A stretch of 64,000 bases of DNA, from the NCBI GenBank assembly GCA_013415695.1, contig JAAEEP010000011.1, positions 1 to 64,000 of the forward strand, written 5' to 3'. This DNA is from Methanomassiliicoccales archaeon (GTDB lineage: Archaea > Thermoplasmatota > Thermoplasmata > Methanomassiliicoccales > JAAEEP01). Below are positions 36,776 to 46,039 of this stretch, in pieces. The number at the start of each line of letters is the position of its first letter. The first letter of the stretch is position 1. A program made the translations under genes and the position numbers. The notes below the pieces were generated by a model that ran no database searches, was not told the origin of the DNA, and saw nothing but the letters and a program-made list of their open reading frames with translations.

Positions 36776-37798
36776 ATGATGAAGCGCAATCCAGGCGCGA
36801 TGGCTGGAGACGGCTTCAAAGAGCGTTTCGAGGAATTCAAGAAGACGAAGTGGGCAATTCCCATCGGCCTGGTGATCACGGTGATCGTGAACATCGTGCT
36901 GCTGTTGACGACATGGTATCTTTGCTTTAGCTACGCCCTCATCGCCGTCGTAGCCTTTGCGATTCCATATTATTTTGGATTGAAGAGTCTCAAGAAGCTT
37001 GCGCTTTTTGGGGTGGCGCTCTTCCTTATATTGGGAATAGTCTTCGGCATCTACACCGCTGATCTCTACAAAACGTATGAGGGAGACGCCGTGGAATCTC
37101 CCAACGGGGAATTGACCAACGGAACCATGACCGGTCTTGGCGGTGACCAGTTCCAGTACATGGTGTTCCTGAATGGCGGTAATGGTAGCCAATCCGTGTT
37201 CGTCATTGTCGAGAACAATTGGGGTTCGGAGATCGGTTACAACGAGACCATGGATCCATTGGGTCCAGCCACATCCGATGGACAGTTGTATGTCAAGAAC
37301 ATGACCCTGCCAAATGATGATGTATATTTCTATGTCTATGTCGCGGAAGGGACAGATGGCTGGATCTTCTCATACAGAGGTACAGGACCTATTAGGGTGC
37401 CGTTCGAAACATTTACGATAAGTTGGATCATCTCTGACATCCTGGTCGTCTTCATCAACATTGCCATCCTGTTCTTCATACTCCTGGGCCTGGTGTACTG
37501 GACCAAATCTTCGAGAGAGAGGCAAGAGAGAATGCAGAAAGAAAGGGACGAGCTTGCCCTCCCGAAGGAATATGAGGAGAGTCCCATCGAGGAACCCGGT
37601 ATCCAGGAGAAGTACGTCTGCTCCGAGTGTGGTGTGGAGGTCCCATCTGACGCTAGTGAATGTCCTCAGTGTGGAGAGTCATTCGAGGAAGAGGGAGACA
37701 AGGTCAAGATGACAGGGGAGTTGAAGTGCCCTAAATGCAGTGCCGACCTCGTCGAGACCGACAAGAGGTGCTGGAACTGCGGGACCAAGATCAAGTGA
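36776..37798 (+). CDS. Membrane protein with C-terminal double zinc ribbon
   Basis: A 340-residue protein. Three hydrophobic stretches near the N-terminus (about residues 27-50, 52-65 and 75-92) precede an extracellular beta-rich domain with several N-x-S/T sites (about 100-200), then another transmembrane helix (ISWIISDILVVFINIAILFFILLG split around residue 210-235). A charged linker follows, then two zinc ribbons: CSECG/CPQCG and CPKCS/CWNCG. The function is unknown; zinc ribbons of this kind often bind partner proteins. ATG 36776 is the first of two. Confidence 0.75.
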   Translation: MMKRNPGAMAGDGFKERFEEFKKTKWAIPIGLVITVIVNIVLLLTTWYLCFSYALIAVVAFAIPYYFGLKSLKKLALFGVALFLILGIVFGIYTADLYKTYEGDAVESPNGELTNGTMTGLGGDQFQYMVFLNGGNGSQSVFVIVENNWGSEIGYNETMDPLGPATSDGQLYVKNMTLPNDDVYFYVYVAEGTDGWIFSYRGTGPIRVPFETFTISWIISDILVVFINIAILFFILLGLVYWTKSSRERQERMQKERDELALPKEYEESPIEEPGIQEKYVCSECGVEVPSDASECPQCGESFEEEGDKVKMTGELKCPKCSADLVETDKRCWNCGTKIK

Positions 37799-37896
37799 AC
37801 AAGGTTCGCTAACCTCACTCGATAACATTTATCTACAACACAAAGGATAAGTCAAAAAAGGATAGAGATTATCCAGCTCGGGGATGGGATGAGTTA

Positions 37897-39885
37897 ATGG
37901 CCTCCGTAGCAGAGCAATTGGCTAGGAAGCAGAAGGAGATCTCAGTTTCAGAATTCTTCGAGAAGAACCGCCAGATACTTGGTTTCGACTCAATGACGAA
38001 AGCACTCATCATGGGCGTCAAGGAGGCAGTTGACAACTCCCTCGATGCCTGTGAGGAGGCATCCATTCTACCAGAGATCATGGTCTGCATCGACCGCATC
38101 GATAACAACGAGTACAAAGTGACTGTGGAGGATAACGGCCCCGGAATTGTGGCCAGACAGGTCCCTAACGTATTCGGAAGATTGCTTTATGGTTCGAGAT
38201 TTCACGCTGTCAGACAGTCAAGGGGGCAGCAGGGTATCGGGATCAGTGCTACGGTCATGTACGGACAGATCACAACGGGAAGGCATGCTACCGTGAAGTC
38301 CAAGACAGAGGGTGAGGAGGCCGCCGTCGAGATGGACATCATGGTCAACACCAAGAAGAACAAGCCAGAGACTCTGAGAAAGGAGTTCAAGATTTGGGAC
38401 GGAAAGGATCACGGCACAAGGATAGAGTTCTACATGAAAGGACGCTACGTTTCAGGACGGCAATCTGTGTTGGAGTACCTGAAGCAGACCGCGATCGTGA
38501 ACCCCCATGCCACTCTTGTATTCATCGACCCGGATGGAAGGAGATTTCTGTTCGAACGGGTGAGCCACGAGCTGCCGCCATCATGCAAAGAGATCAAACC
38601 CCACCCCCTGGGCATCGAACTTGGAACACTGATGAATATGGCCTCATCTACCAAGGAGAAGAAGGTGCAGGGTTTCCTCACCAAGGACTTCTCAAGGATC
38701 AGCACCAGAGTTGCCAAGGAGATATTGGAGAGAGCTGACATCAATCCCGCGGCAAAGCCCTCAACACTCAAATTGGACGAGTCCAAGAGACTGTTGAAGG
38801 CAGTCTCCCAGGTGAAGATAATGGCACCTCAGACCGACTGTCTTTCCCCGATAGGGGAAACCCTGATAAAAAAGGGATTGAAACACGTACTTTCCGATTA
38901 CAAACCCGAGTTCTACACCCCCCCGATCACTCGGGATCCCAAGGTCTACGGTGGGAATCCATTCCTTGTCGAGGTAGGCATAGTGTATGGTGGAGACCTT
39001 CCAAAGGACCAGCAGGTGACCATCCTCCGGTTTGGAAATCGAGTTCCCCTTCTGTATCAGCAGGGGGCGTGTACCATAACAAAATCCATCGAAGCCGTTG
39101 ATTGGCGGCGATACGGATTGGAACAAAGGGGGGGCAAGGGCATACCATATGGGCCCGCCATAATCCTTGTACACGTGGCTTCTACGAAGCTTCCATTCAC
39201 CTCCGAGGCCAAAGAGGCCATAGCAGACATGGAGGAGATCAGAGCGGAGGCTGAACTCGCCCTGCGCACCTGCGGAAGGAAACTCAAGACCCACCTCAAC
39301 AAGAAGGAGACAAAGTCCAAGACAAGGGTCAAGTTCGAGATTGTCAAAGAGCTGCTCCCACAGATCGCGGAGAAGAGCGCGAGAATCGTTGGAAGGAAGG
39401 TCCCTCCGCTTGGCAAGACCATCACCAAGATAATGAATGTGGTGTGGATCGACGACTCGGTGGACTGGGTCGGGGACCGTCATAGGGTCAGTATTTCAAT
39501 ATATAACTATACTCCAACTGGTAAGAAGTTCAACCTTCACTCGATCATTCCAAACGGGGCGATGATCGGTGGCTATGGAGAGATCAAACCAAAGGAGATC
39601 AGGAACGATGGGAAGGTCGCCTGGGAGTTAAAGCGCATATCTTCCACTGAACAGATGAACATTGTCTACGATCTCATCGGACTGGAGAGCGACGATTACG
39701 ATGATAATGAGCTTTACATCAGTGGCATCAATCCGGTGGGTGTCATAGGTGTAGAGCCCCTTCCTGGTGATTGGGACATTGAGGATGTCACTGTCGTGGA
39801 GGAAGAACCCGAGGAAGACCAGGTTGAGGAGGAAGAGGAAGAGGTCGATTACGACGAGTCTGGGGAGGTGCTTAACGATGACTGA
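37897..39885 (+). CDS. top6B: DNA topoisomerase VI subunit B
   Basis: The ATPase gate of topoisomerase VI, which relaxes and decatenates DNA by double-strand passage. The 662 residues contain the GHKL boxes [21 protein letters not shown] and [10 protein letters not shown], then an H2TH region and the transducer with the ATP-sensing lysine area. An acidic tail ([20 protein letters not shown]) ends it. It overlaps top6A by 8 nt (ATGACTGA). Confidence 0.97.
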   Translation: MASVAEQLARKQKEISVSEFFEKNRQILGFDSMTKALIMGVKEAVDNSLDACEEASILPEIMVCIDRIDNNEYKVTVEDNGPGIVARQVPNVFGRLLYGSRFHAVRQSRGQQGIGISATVMYGQITTGRHATVKSKTEGEEAAVEMDIMVNTKKNKPETLRKEFKIWDGKDHGTRIEFYMKGRYVSGRQSVLEYLKQTAIVNPHATLVFIDPDGRRFLFERVSHELPPSCKEIKPHPLGIELGTLMNMASSTKEKKVQGFLTKDFSRISTRVAKEILERADINPAAKPSTLKLDESKRLLKAVSQVKIMAPQTDCLSPIGETLIKKGLKHVLSDYKPEFYTPPITRDPKVYGGNPFLVEVGIVYGGDLPKDQQVTILRFGNRVPLLYQQGACTITKSIEAVDWRRYGLEQRGGKGIPYGPAIILVHVASTKLPFTSEAKEAIADMEEIRAEAELALRTCGRKLKTHLNKKETKSKTRVKFEIVKELLPQIAEKSARIVGRKVPPLGKTITKIMNVVWIDDSVDWVGDRHRVSISIYNYTPTGKKFNLHSIIPNGAMIGGYGEIKPKEIRNDGKVAWELKRISSTEQMNIVYDLIGLESDDYDDNELYISGINPVGVIGVEPLPGDWDIEDVTVVEEEPEEDQVEEEEEEVDYDESGEVLNDD

Positions 39886-40972
39886 AGAGAGGAATAATCA
39901 GGCTGTCGCCAAGTTGTACGACATCGCCGAGTCGATCTATGAGCAGATAGAGAAGGGGCAGATCCCTCGAATGGTTCTACCCCTTCGCACCAAGAAGAAC
40001 ATCAGGTTCGATCGAAGGACAGGTGTTTGGAAGTACGGAAAGGAGAGCGGCGCCCGCTCGGCAAAGCGTACCAAGGGTGCTCAGATGCTCCTCCGCACCA
40101 TGTACATGCTGGAGTTCATCCAGGAGATGATCGAGAAGAGCAAGTCGTCCACGCTCAGGGAGATGTACTACATCTCAGAAGGGTGGGAGAAGGGTAAGTT
40201 CTCCTCCCAAGACGAGTCCAACTCCCTCGCAGAGGATCTGGAGATCATTACTGGATGTATGAGGGAGGATTTCAAGCTCCGCCCGGAAGAGGATGGAGCC
40301 AGGGTCATTGGCGATCTTACTATAATCGAGACAGATCGCAAGGGAAAGAAGAAGAAGATCAACTGCCGTGACGATGTGGGAGACTCCGGGTACAGCATCC
40401 CTTATAACGTTGAGAAGGAGAAGGTAGAACTGATCTCATCTGACGCCCAGTTCATCCTTGCTATCGAGACCGGCGGTATGTTCGATCGATTGGTGGAGAA
40501 CGGCTTCGATGAGAACTATAATTCAGTCCTTGTCCACCTAAAAGGACAACCTGCCCGCAGCACGAGAAGGTTCATCAAGCGTCTAAATGAGGAGATGGGA
40601 CTTCCTGTTCTGGTGTTCACCGATGGTGATCCTTGGTCATTCAGGATATTCGCATCAGTCGCTTATGGTGCCATAAAGACCGCTCATATCTCAGAATATC
40701 TCGCCACCCCTACGGCTGATTACATTGGGATAACTGCCTCAGACATCGAGCAGTTCAAGCTTCCCACGGATAAACTGACAGAGGTGGACATCAGGGCCCT
40801 AAAGGCAGAGCTCAAGGACCCAAGGTTCAATGATCAGTTCTGGCAGGGAGAGATCGAACTCATGCTGAATCTCAACAAGAAAGCTGAACAACAGGCTCTC
40901 GCCAAGTACGGTCTCGATTTCGTGACAGATGAATACCTTCCCACAAAACTCAAGGAACTCGGCATGATCTAG
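39878..40972 (+). CDS. top6A: DNA topoisomerase VI subunit A (Spo11-like)
   Basis: The DNA-cleaving subunit (364 residues). The catalytic Tyr lies in REMYYIS (Tyr97/98), in the winged-helix CAP domain, and the Toprim metal site is formed by [18 protein letters not shown] and FTDGDPW. ATG 39878 follows GGGGAGGTG (39862-39870) and overlaps the top6B stop; a longer frame from 39767 lies inside top6B. Its last 4 nt overlap the convergent lysS. Confidence 0.97.
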   Translation: MTEERNNQAVAKLYDIAESIYEQIEKGQIPRMVLPLRTKKNIRFDRRTGVWKYGKESGARSAKRTKGAQMLLRTMYMLEFIQEMIEKSKSSTLREMYYISEGWEKGKFSSQDESNSLAEDLEIITGCMREDFKLRPEEDGARVIGDLTIIETDRKGKKKKINCRDDVGDSGYSIPYNVEKEKVELISSDAQFILAIETGGMFDRLVENGFDENYNSVLVHLKGQPARSTRRFIKRLNEEMGLPVLVFTDGDPWSFRIFASVAYGAIKTAHISEYLATPTADYIGITASDIEQFKLPTDKLTEVDIRALKAELKDPRFNDQFWQGEIELMLNLNKKAEQQALAKYGLDFVTDEYLPTKLKELGMI

Positions 40973-42516
40973 AAAAGGGCTTCCTTTATCCTGCCAATCA
41001 CGAATTCCTTGTCAAGGGTCGACAGGAAGTGACCGAGCCTTGGGCCGGAGGTCCTTCCTATGAATATCTTGTAGAGGACCTGAAATCCTTTCTTGGCACC
41101 GGTCCCTGAGGATTTTGTGCATTCGTATACCGCGTTGTGTATGTCTTCCCCTTCCCACTGCATACCTTCAAGCGAGGATAGTATGCACTCGAGAAATCCT
41201 CTTTCGCTGCTATCCAGCTCCACCTCGGGAAGGTCGTCTAGAATTTGGAACCTGACCATGTCAGGGGCGTAACTGTTTAACCAATATCGGACACAGCGCA
41301 TTCTCTCACGCAGCAGATCCATATCGGCATCATCCATCTCCACCAGATGCTCTGTTCTCTTCAGAATATCCAGTACAGATTTGAAATCGCTCCCTATCTG
41401 AATCACGCTGACCAGGTGACGGTAGGGCACCTGAACCGGCATCCTTTCGCGGACCTCTTTGGGCTGTGCAAGCTGGTATGCCCTCAGCAGATCCTCCTCT
41501 ACTTCGCTGCATCCACCCGTGTAGTAGAGTCTCTCATATCGGTCGTACTCGTCCACCGAGTCGATAATGCCCAATCCCGGATCGTAATCGATGTGACGGT
41601 CAGGATTGTACCTCAGGACCAAGAAATTGAGCACCTCTGCAGGGGTTATCCTAAGAGCATCTATCCCCGTAACAACCGAACCTGAAGATTTGTGCATCTG
41701 CCCCTTCCCCTTGAGCTGGATGAACTCGTAGGCTATGGGATGAGGTGGTTCGATGTCGAACACCTCCTTGGCGAATCTGACGCCACTATCATATGACCCT
41801 CCGGCGGCTGCGTGGTCCTTTCCGAAGGGTTCGCAGGTGACCCCGAAGATCTTCCACTTGGCGGCCCACTCGATCCTCCAGGGGAGCTTGCCATCGTCCT
41901 TCCTGATATCGGCCCTCTCCTCATCTCCGCACGGACAGTTGAAGGTCACATAGGGATATTCATAGCTCAGAATCTCAACATCACCAGGTACAAAGCAACC
42001 ACGACAGTCGCAGCGTGGGGTGTAGGGAAAGAATGAATCAGAAACCTCTCTACCTGTCACTTCCCTGAGGATCTGGATGACTTTCTCCTTGTGGGCGATG
42101 ACGGTGTCGATAGCCTCCGCGAAGGTCCCCTTCTCGTACAGTTCATGGGTCCAGTGCACATCACAATGTACACCCAACTCTTCCAACGAGTCGAGGAAGG
42201 GTTTAATGAAGTGATGGGCGTAGCTGTCGTGTTCGGAACAGGGACAAGATATGTGGCTCAGAGGTTTTCCCACCTCTGTCTCGAATTCCTCCGAGAGGAA
42301 GGCGTACCTCTTTCGAAGGGGGTCGAATGAGTCCACTAGGTATATCAAGCTCACGTCAGCCCCAATTCCTGCTAGTGACTTTCGAAGGGCTTCAGCGGTA
42401 ATGGATTCCCTCAAACTTCCTACGTGTATGAATCCTGAAGGGCTGATACCTGTTGAGATAAGGTGCCTGTTACCTTTCTCAAGAAGATTCCTTGCCTCGA
42501 CGTCCGCCCAATGCAT
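40969..42516 (-). CDS. lysS: Lysyl-tRNA synthetase, class I
   Basis: A class I LysRS (515 residues), the archaeal alternative to the class II enzyme. The HIGH-type motif is in ISPSGFIHVGSLRE and the KMSKS-type motif in GQMHKSSGSVV. A zinc-type cluster (CDCRGC, then CPCGDE) sits near residue 170-205. The C-terminal helical bundle binds the anticodon. ATG 42516 follows GGGAG. The gene points toward top6A. Confidence 0.96.
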   Translation of the reverse strand: MHWADVEARNLLEKGNRHLISTGISPSGFIHVGSLRESITAEALRKSLAGIGADVSLIYLVDSFDPLRKRYAFLSEEFETEVGKPLSHISCPCSEHDSYAHHFIKPFLDSLEELGVHCDVHWTHELYEKGTFAEAIDTVIAHKEKVIQILREVTGREVSDSFFPYTPRCDCRGCFVPGDVEILSYEYPYVTFNCPCGDEERADIRKDDGKLPWRIEWAAKWKIFGVTCEPFGKDHAAAGGSYDSGVRFAKEVFDIEPPHPIAYEFIQLKGKGQMHKSSGSVVTGIDALRITPAEVLNFLVLRYNPDRHIDYDPGLGIIDSVDEYDRYERLYYTGGCSEVEEDLLRAYQLAQPKEVRERMPVQVPYRHLVSVIQIGSDFKSVLDILKRTEHLVEMDDADMDLLRERMRCVRYWLNSYAPDMVRFQILDDLPEVELDSSERGFLECILSSLEGMQWEGEDIHNAVYECTKSSGTGAKKGFQVLYKIFIGRTSGPRLGHFLSTLDKEFVIGRIKEALF

Positions 42517-42670
42517 ACTATCAAACTCCCGAACATCAAATCTGCGTATAAAACCTTGTTGTGCAACGCATCCAGCTTAAAGATGCGGAATTTGACTTTC
42601 GAATCACCTTGACCGGAATTGCACGATAGCCTATGACAATATGTGGAGTGAAGGAACGGCCTGGACAATG

Positions 42671-42680
42671 TATAAATATA
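42671..42680 (+). promoter_or_regulatory. TATA box of the Sec61-beta gene
   Basis: TATAAATATA is centred about 27 nt upstream of ATG 42702, which predicts transcription starting at or next to the start codon. GGAGG at 42686-42690 is also present but spaced 11 nt, so the mode of initiation is open. Confidence 0.6.
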
Positions 42681-42701
42681 ATGATGGAGGATTAGTGGCT
42701 G

Positions 42702-42866
42702 ATGGCCAAGAAGAAAGGTGATGGTTTCCAGTCGGCCGCCGGTCTCATTAGATACTTCGATTCCGAGGACGATAAGGCACTTAAGATAAACCCTTGGTTC
42801 GTCGTTGGCCTATGTGCGGCCATCGTGGCAATTGTTGAGATACTGAGAACCCTGTATCCTGTCTGA
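42702..42866 (+). CDS. secG: Preprotein translocase subunit Sec61-beta
   Basis: A 54-residue single-helix subunit of the archaeal SecYEG translocon. The cytosolic start MAKKKGDGFQSAAGLIRYFD is the family signature, followed by the conserved KINPW and one transmembrane helix (FVVGLCAAIVAIVEILRTL). The stop is TGA 42864-42866. It stands alone with its own TATA box, divergent from lysS. Confidence 0.93.
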   Translation: MAKKKGDGFQSAAGLIRYFDSEDDKALKINPWFVVGLCAAIVAIVEILRTLYPV

Positions 42867-43249
42867 TTATGATTATATTTCCTCAGGGTGACCAAGTCCT
42901 TCGTGTCCATTGAATCTTCCAGAATATCGGTGTTTTGTTCTACGTTCGACCACACTGGATGGCATTCTCATTGATTGAGCTAGTATCTTTTTAACCTAAG
43001 ACGCATCAGGAACCAGATCTTGCCAAATAATCTATCTCCTCACTTGCGTTATCAATGATTGACACTAGATCACGTTAGAATCGCCGAACAAGTGCAGATC
43101 ATAGGGATTCGATGAACATGAGGAAAAGAATCCAGATAATAAACCAAAGTAGTAGCAACCACCGACATTCGTAATCGATCTACTGGTTCTTGACCACGGT
43201 CTAAGTTCACCCGAAATGCTTATATTTAAGCCACTTAATCATCAAGGCC
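42867..43249. other. Intergenic stretch, 383 nt, no gene recognised
   Basis: No open frame with a plausible start and no tRNA- or box C/D-like fold was recognised. The right end holds the promoter of the next gene: CTTATATTTAAG at 43219-43230, about 25 nt upstream of ATG 43250. Confidence 0.5.
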
Positions 43250-43480
43250 ATGGCATTCGCGTCATTTCACTATGAGAAGGCTTTCGAGGACAAAGCGATG
43301 GAATATATCATGAACGCTGGCACCTCGCTGAATGTTGTCGAGAAGAAATGGGGAAGGATTTCACCCAAGACTCAGGATTGGGCATGGACGAACGTTGAGG
43401 AGGCACTCTCTAAGAAGGATGGCCTCAACGAAGAGCAGCAGGCTCGCCTTGAAGAGGTCAAAGCCAAGGTCGGCAAGTAG
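43250..43480 (+). CDS. Small acidic/basic helical protein of unknown function
   Basis: A 76-residue protein, not recognised. It opens with an aromatic stretch (FASFHYEKAFEDKA), has a Trp-rich centre (KKWGRISPKTQDWAWTNVEEAL) and a charged helical end (NEEQQARLEEVKAKVGK). No Cys and no membrane segment. A strong TATA box (43219-43230) sits so close that the transcript should be leaderless, which suggests good expression. The gene is isolated in a low-gene-density stretch. Confidence 0.6.
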   Translation: MAFASFHYEKAFEDKAMEYIMNAGTSLNVVEKKWGRISPKTQDWAWTNVEEALSKKDGLNEEQQARLEEVKAKVGK

Positions 43481-43637
43481 ACCCAAAATTCTTCTCTAAT
43501 TCAATACTTCTTAACGGGGAAACCCGACCTTACCCCTATTTTATTCTTAGAATTTCACGCATTGATGCAAGTCATAGATTCGCATAAAAATTAAAGATAT
43601 GGGGCGTTGGATAGCGTATCCAACGGCCCGTTAGTGT

Positions 43638-44792
43638 TTAGACTTTCCTGCAGTCGATAGCGATCTTGCCTGGAGCCTTCCTCTGCTCCTGTCTGAGAAT
43701 TTGGTTAGGCAGGTCGCTCAAGGGCTGGACATCCGCGCAGATGCTCTCGAAGTTGACACCGATCTTCTTCGCCTTCTCCATGACGGCGATTGCGGTCCTG
43801 TACTCGAACCTGCTGTATCCCCAGTCACCGAAGCAGTCGACCTCCTTGTTGCAGAAGTCCACATGCGGGTTGACCTTGGTCTCACCAGTGTTGGTGAAGT
43901 GGCCCATCTCGACGACGGTTCCACCGCGCCTTACCAGCTTGAAGGCCTCACTGAAAGCAGCGGGAACACCCGTCGCCTCCATGACGGCGTCTGCACCGAT
44001 TCCATATGTGAGATCAAGAATTGCCTCCACACGATCATCGGTTGTGGGATACTCGTTCATATCGATGGTAGCGGTCGCTCCCAACTTCTTGGCCTGCTTC
44101 AGCCTCGCCGGAATGCTGTCGATGACAATGATGTTGTTCATTCCGTACACGTTGGCTGTAACTGTGTGGCACTGTCCAATTGGTCCGGCACCCTGTATCA
44201 CCATGGTCTGGGAAGGATCGATTCCCTCACCAAAGGCAGCGGAGTCAGTCCCCCCGGCCTGCATCCTCTTGAATGCTCGGGTCGCCACTGCCATGGGCTC
44301 CACAAGAACCATTTCCTTCTCGGTGAAAACGCCCTTGGGGAACTTGAACACGGGCATCTGTGGCTGCAGATACACCCGCTCGGCAAAGGCACCCCAGAAG
44401 TGGGGTGGCTCATCGCACGAGTGGCCACTGATTCCTACGACCTCCATGTTCATGCAGAGGCTCTCCCTTCCAGGAGTGTTGTGGCAGAACCAGCACTTTC
44501 CACAGGTTCCCAGGCAACAGCAGATAAGGTCGCCTTCCTCGAGGGGCTTTCCAGTGTAGTCGGTCTCAACTCCCTCTCCAAGTTCCCTGACGGTACCAAA
44601 CCACTCATGCCCGAGAATGTGGGGCATGGGCACAGGAAGCCGTCCGTAAACCATGTGAGTATCAGTTCCACAGACACCACAGAGGCTGACATTGGCAACA
44701 ATGGTGCCAGGGTCGGCCTTTGGTTCAGGATAGTCTCGCATTTCTAAGTTGTCCGTTGAACCAGTTTTAGTCAGAACCATTGCTTTTGGCAT
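43638..44792 (-). CDS. Zinc-dependent medium-chain alcohol/polyol dehydrogenase
   Basis: A 384-residue MDR dehydrogenase. Catalytic zinc ligands lie in CGVCGTDTH and GHEWFGTV, and the structural zinc lobe in CLGTCGKCWFCHNTPGRESLC. The NAD(P)-binding motif is IQGAGPIGQ, followed by an acidic strand end (VIDSIPARLKQAKKLGA). It oxidises an alcohol, sugar or hydroxy acid; the substrate is unknown. ATG 44792 follows AGGAGG. It lies downstream of a GlcD/GlcF-like pair, gap 149 nt. Confidence 0.88.
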   Translation of the reverse strand: MPKAMVLTKTGSTDNLEMRDYPEPKADPGTIVANVSLCGVCGTDTHMVYGRLPVPMPHILGHEWFGTVRELGEGVETDYTGKPLEEGDLICCCLGTCGKCWFCHNTPGRESLCMNMEVVGISGHSCDEPPHFWGAFAERVYLQPQMPVFKFPKGVFTEKEMVLVEPMAVATRAFKRMQAGGTDSAAFGEGIDPSQTMVIQGAGPIGQCHTVTANVYGMNNIIVIDSIPARLKQAKKLGATATIDMNEYPTTDDRVEAILDLTYGIGADAVMEATGVPAAFSEAFKLVRRGGTVVEMGHFTNTGETKVNPHVDFCNKEVDCFGDWGYSRFEYRTAIAVMEKAKKIGVNFESICADVQPLSDLPNQILRQEQRKAPGKIAIDCRKV

Positions 44793-44941
44793 TAGTTCTC
44801 CTCCTGACCGTTAGTATTTTTCTCAACCGTTATGAATGTTTCGACATACAGCGATATCATTTGGACAGATGGGCTTGTACTCGTTTCAATTCCGTCAACG
44901 AAATCCGAAAATGGTAGCATCAATGAAAGGAAATGAGGGGT

Positions 44942-46039
44942 TTAGTTTGAACGAATCTTCGAAGCGACATACTCAGCGAAATCGACCACGGGAATGCATC
45001 CTTCAGCAGCGTCAGAGAGGTTCGTTCTGCAGAATGGACATGGCGTGATGATCATTTGCGCCGCGGTGGTCTTGGCTTCTTCGACACGCTTCTTGGCTAT
45101 ATTGATGGCAAGATCATTATCGAAGCTCTTGACCCCGCCACCAGCACCGCAGCAAAGGGAGTTCTCTCTGCAGTGCTCCATCTCCACTAGTGTTGCGATG
45201 CGATTAAGCACCCTTCTTGGAGAGTCAAAGACCTTCATGTGTCTTCCCAGATGGCATGGGTCATGGTAGGTGACGAAATCCTCGCTCTTCCCTATGCTCA
45301 ACTTCCCTTGTTCCATGAGGCGATCCACTAACTCTGTGATGTCCAAGACCTCAACGCCCTCCATCTCGTACTCCTCCTTGAGAGTCCGGTAGCACCCTGA
45401 ACACGAAGCGACGATCGTCTTGATTCCGGCTTTCTCAAATTCATTGACGTTGTGATCTCGAAGCTCCTCTGCGACATCTGGGTAACCGGACCTTCTCATC
45501 ACAGAGCCACAGCACCACTCATCCTCTCCCAGGACCCGATACATGACTCCAGCGGCATCAAGTATATCCATGGTCGCTATAACGGTTTCAGGTCTGCGGA
45601 AAGCGGCGGTGCAGCCCATGAAGTAGAGCGTGTCGGCCTCGGCATCCCGCTTGAATTTATTCTTGTCGGCCATCTCCGCCCCATAGGGATTGTAGAACTG
45701 GTCTATTCTCTCCCTGAGAATCCTGTGCTTCTTAGGACTAAGCCCCATATCAACTATGTCGGCTCGGGCGTCCTCGATGATGTCCAGAGTCTTGACCCCT
45801 GGAGGACAGCGCTCCTTGCAGTCACCGCAGGTGGTGCATTGGAAAAGACGCTCTACCGCCTTTTCATTCACCTCGATGTCACCATCAAGGATCGCCTTGA
45901 TGAAGGTCATTCTCCCCCGAGCAGAGGCAGAATCCCAACCCAACTCACTGACCGCCGGGCAGATGGCCTTGCAGAAACCACACCTAATGCAGTACTCTAA
46001 GGGCTCCCTGTGCTTCGACAACCTCTGGAACTCGGTCAC
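44942..46039 (-). CDS. Fe-S oxidoreductase, GlcF/HdrD-like (two [4Fe-4S] and two CCG domains)
   Basis: A 365-residue electron-transfer protein. Two ferredoxin motifs (CIRCGFCKAICP, CTTCGDCKERCP) are followed by two CCG domains (CCGSVMRRSG and CCGAGGGVKSFDND). This is the layout of GlcF and of HdrD-type subunits. It overlaps the upstream FAD subunit by 4 nt, so the two form one complex that oxidises a 2-hydroxy acid and passes electrons to an unknown acceptor. Confidence 0.9.
   Translation of the reverse strand: MTEFQRLSKHREPLEYCIRCGFCKAICPAVSELGWDSASARGRMTFIKAILDGDIEVNEKAVERLFQCTTCGDCKERCPPGVKTLDIIEDARADIVDMGLSPKKHRILRERIDQFYNPYGAEMADKNKFKRDAEADTLYFMGCTAAFRRPETVIATMDILDAAGVMYRVLGEDEWCCGSVMRRSGYPDVAEELRDHNVNEFEKAGIKTIVASCSGCYRTLKEEYEMEGVEVLDITELVDRLMEQGKLSIGKSEDFVTYHDPCHLGRHMKVFDSPRRVLNRIATLVEMEHCRENSLCCGAGGGVKSFDNDLAINIAKKRVEEAKTTAAQMIITPCPFCRTNLSDAAEGCIPVVDFAEYVASKIRSN

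Noticed and set aside
42692-42955. Minus-strand frame of 87 codons over the Sec61-beta gene
   Set aside because: The plus-strand 54-codon frame matches Sec61-beta closely and has a promoter; the antisense frame has no family match.
42867-43249. Box C/D or other small RNA in the intergenic stretch
   Set aside because: Only isolated partial matches to C or D boxes were found, without the paired spacing needed.
43666-44747. Two long plus-strand frames (297 and 348 codons) across the MDR dehydrogenase
   Set aside because: Both are antisense to a gene with complete zinc and NAD motifs and a good Shine-Dalgarno site.
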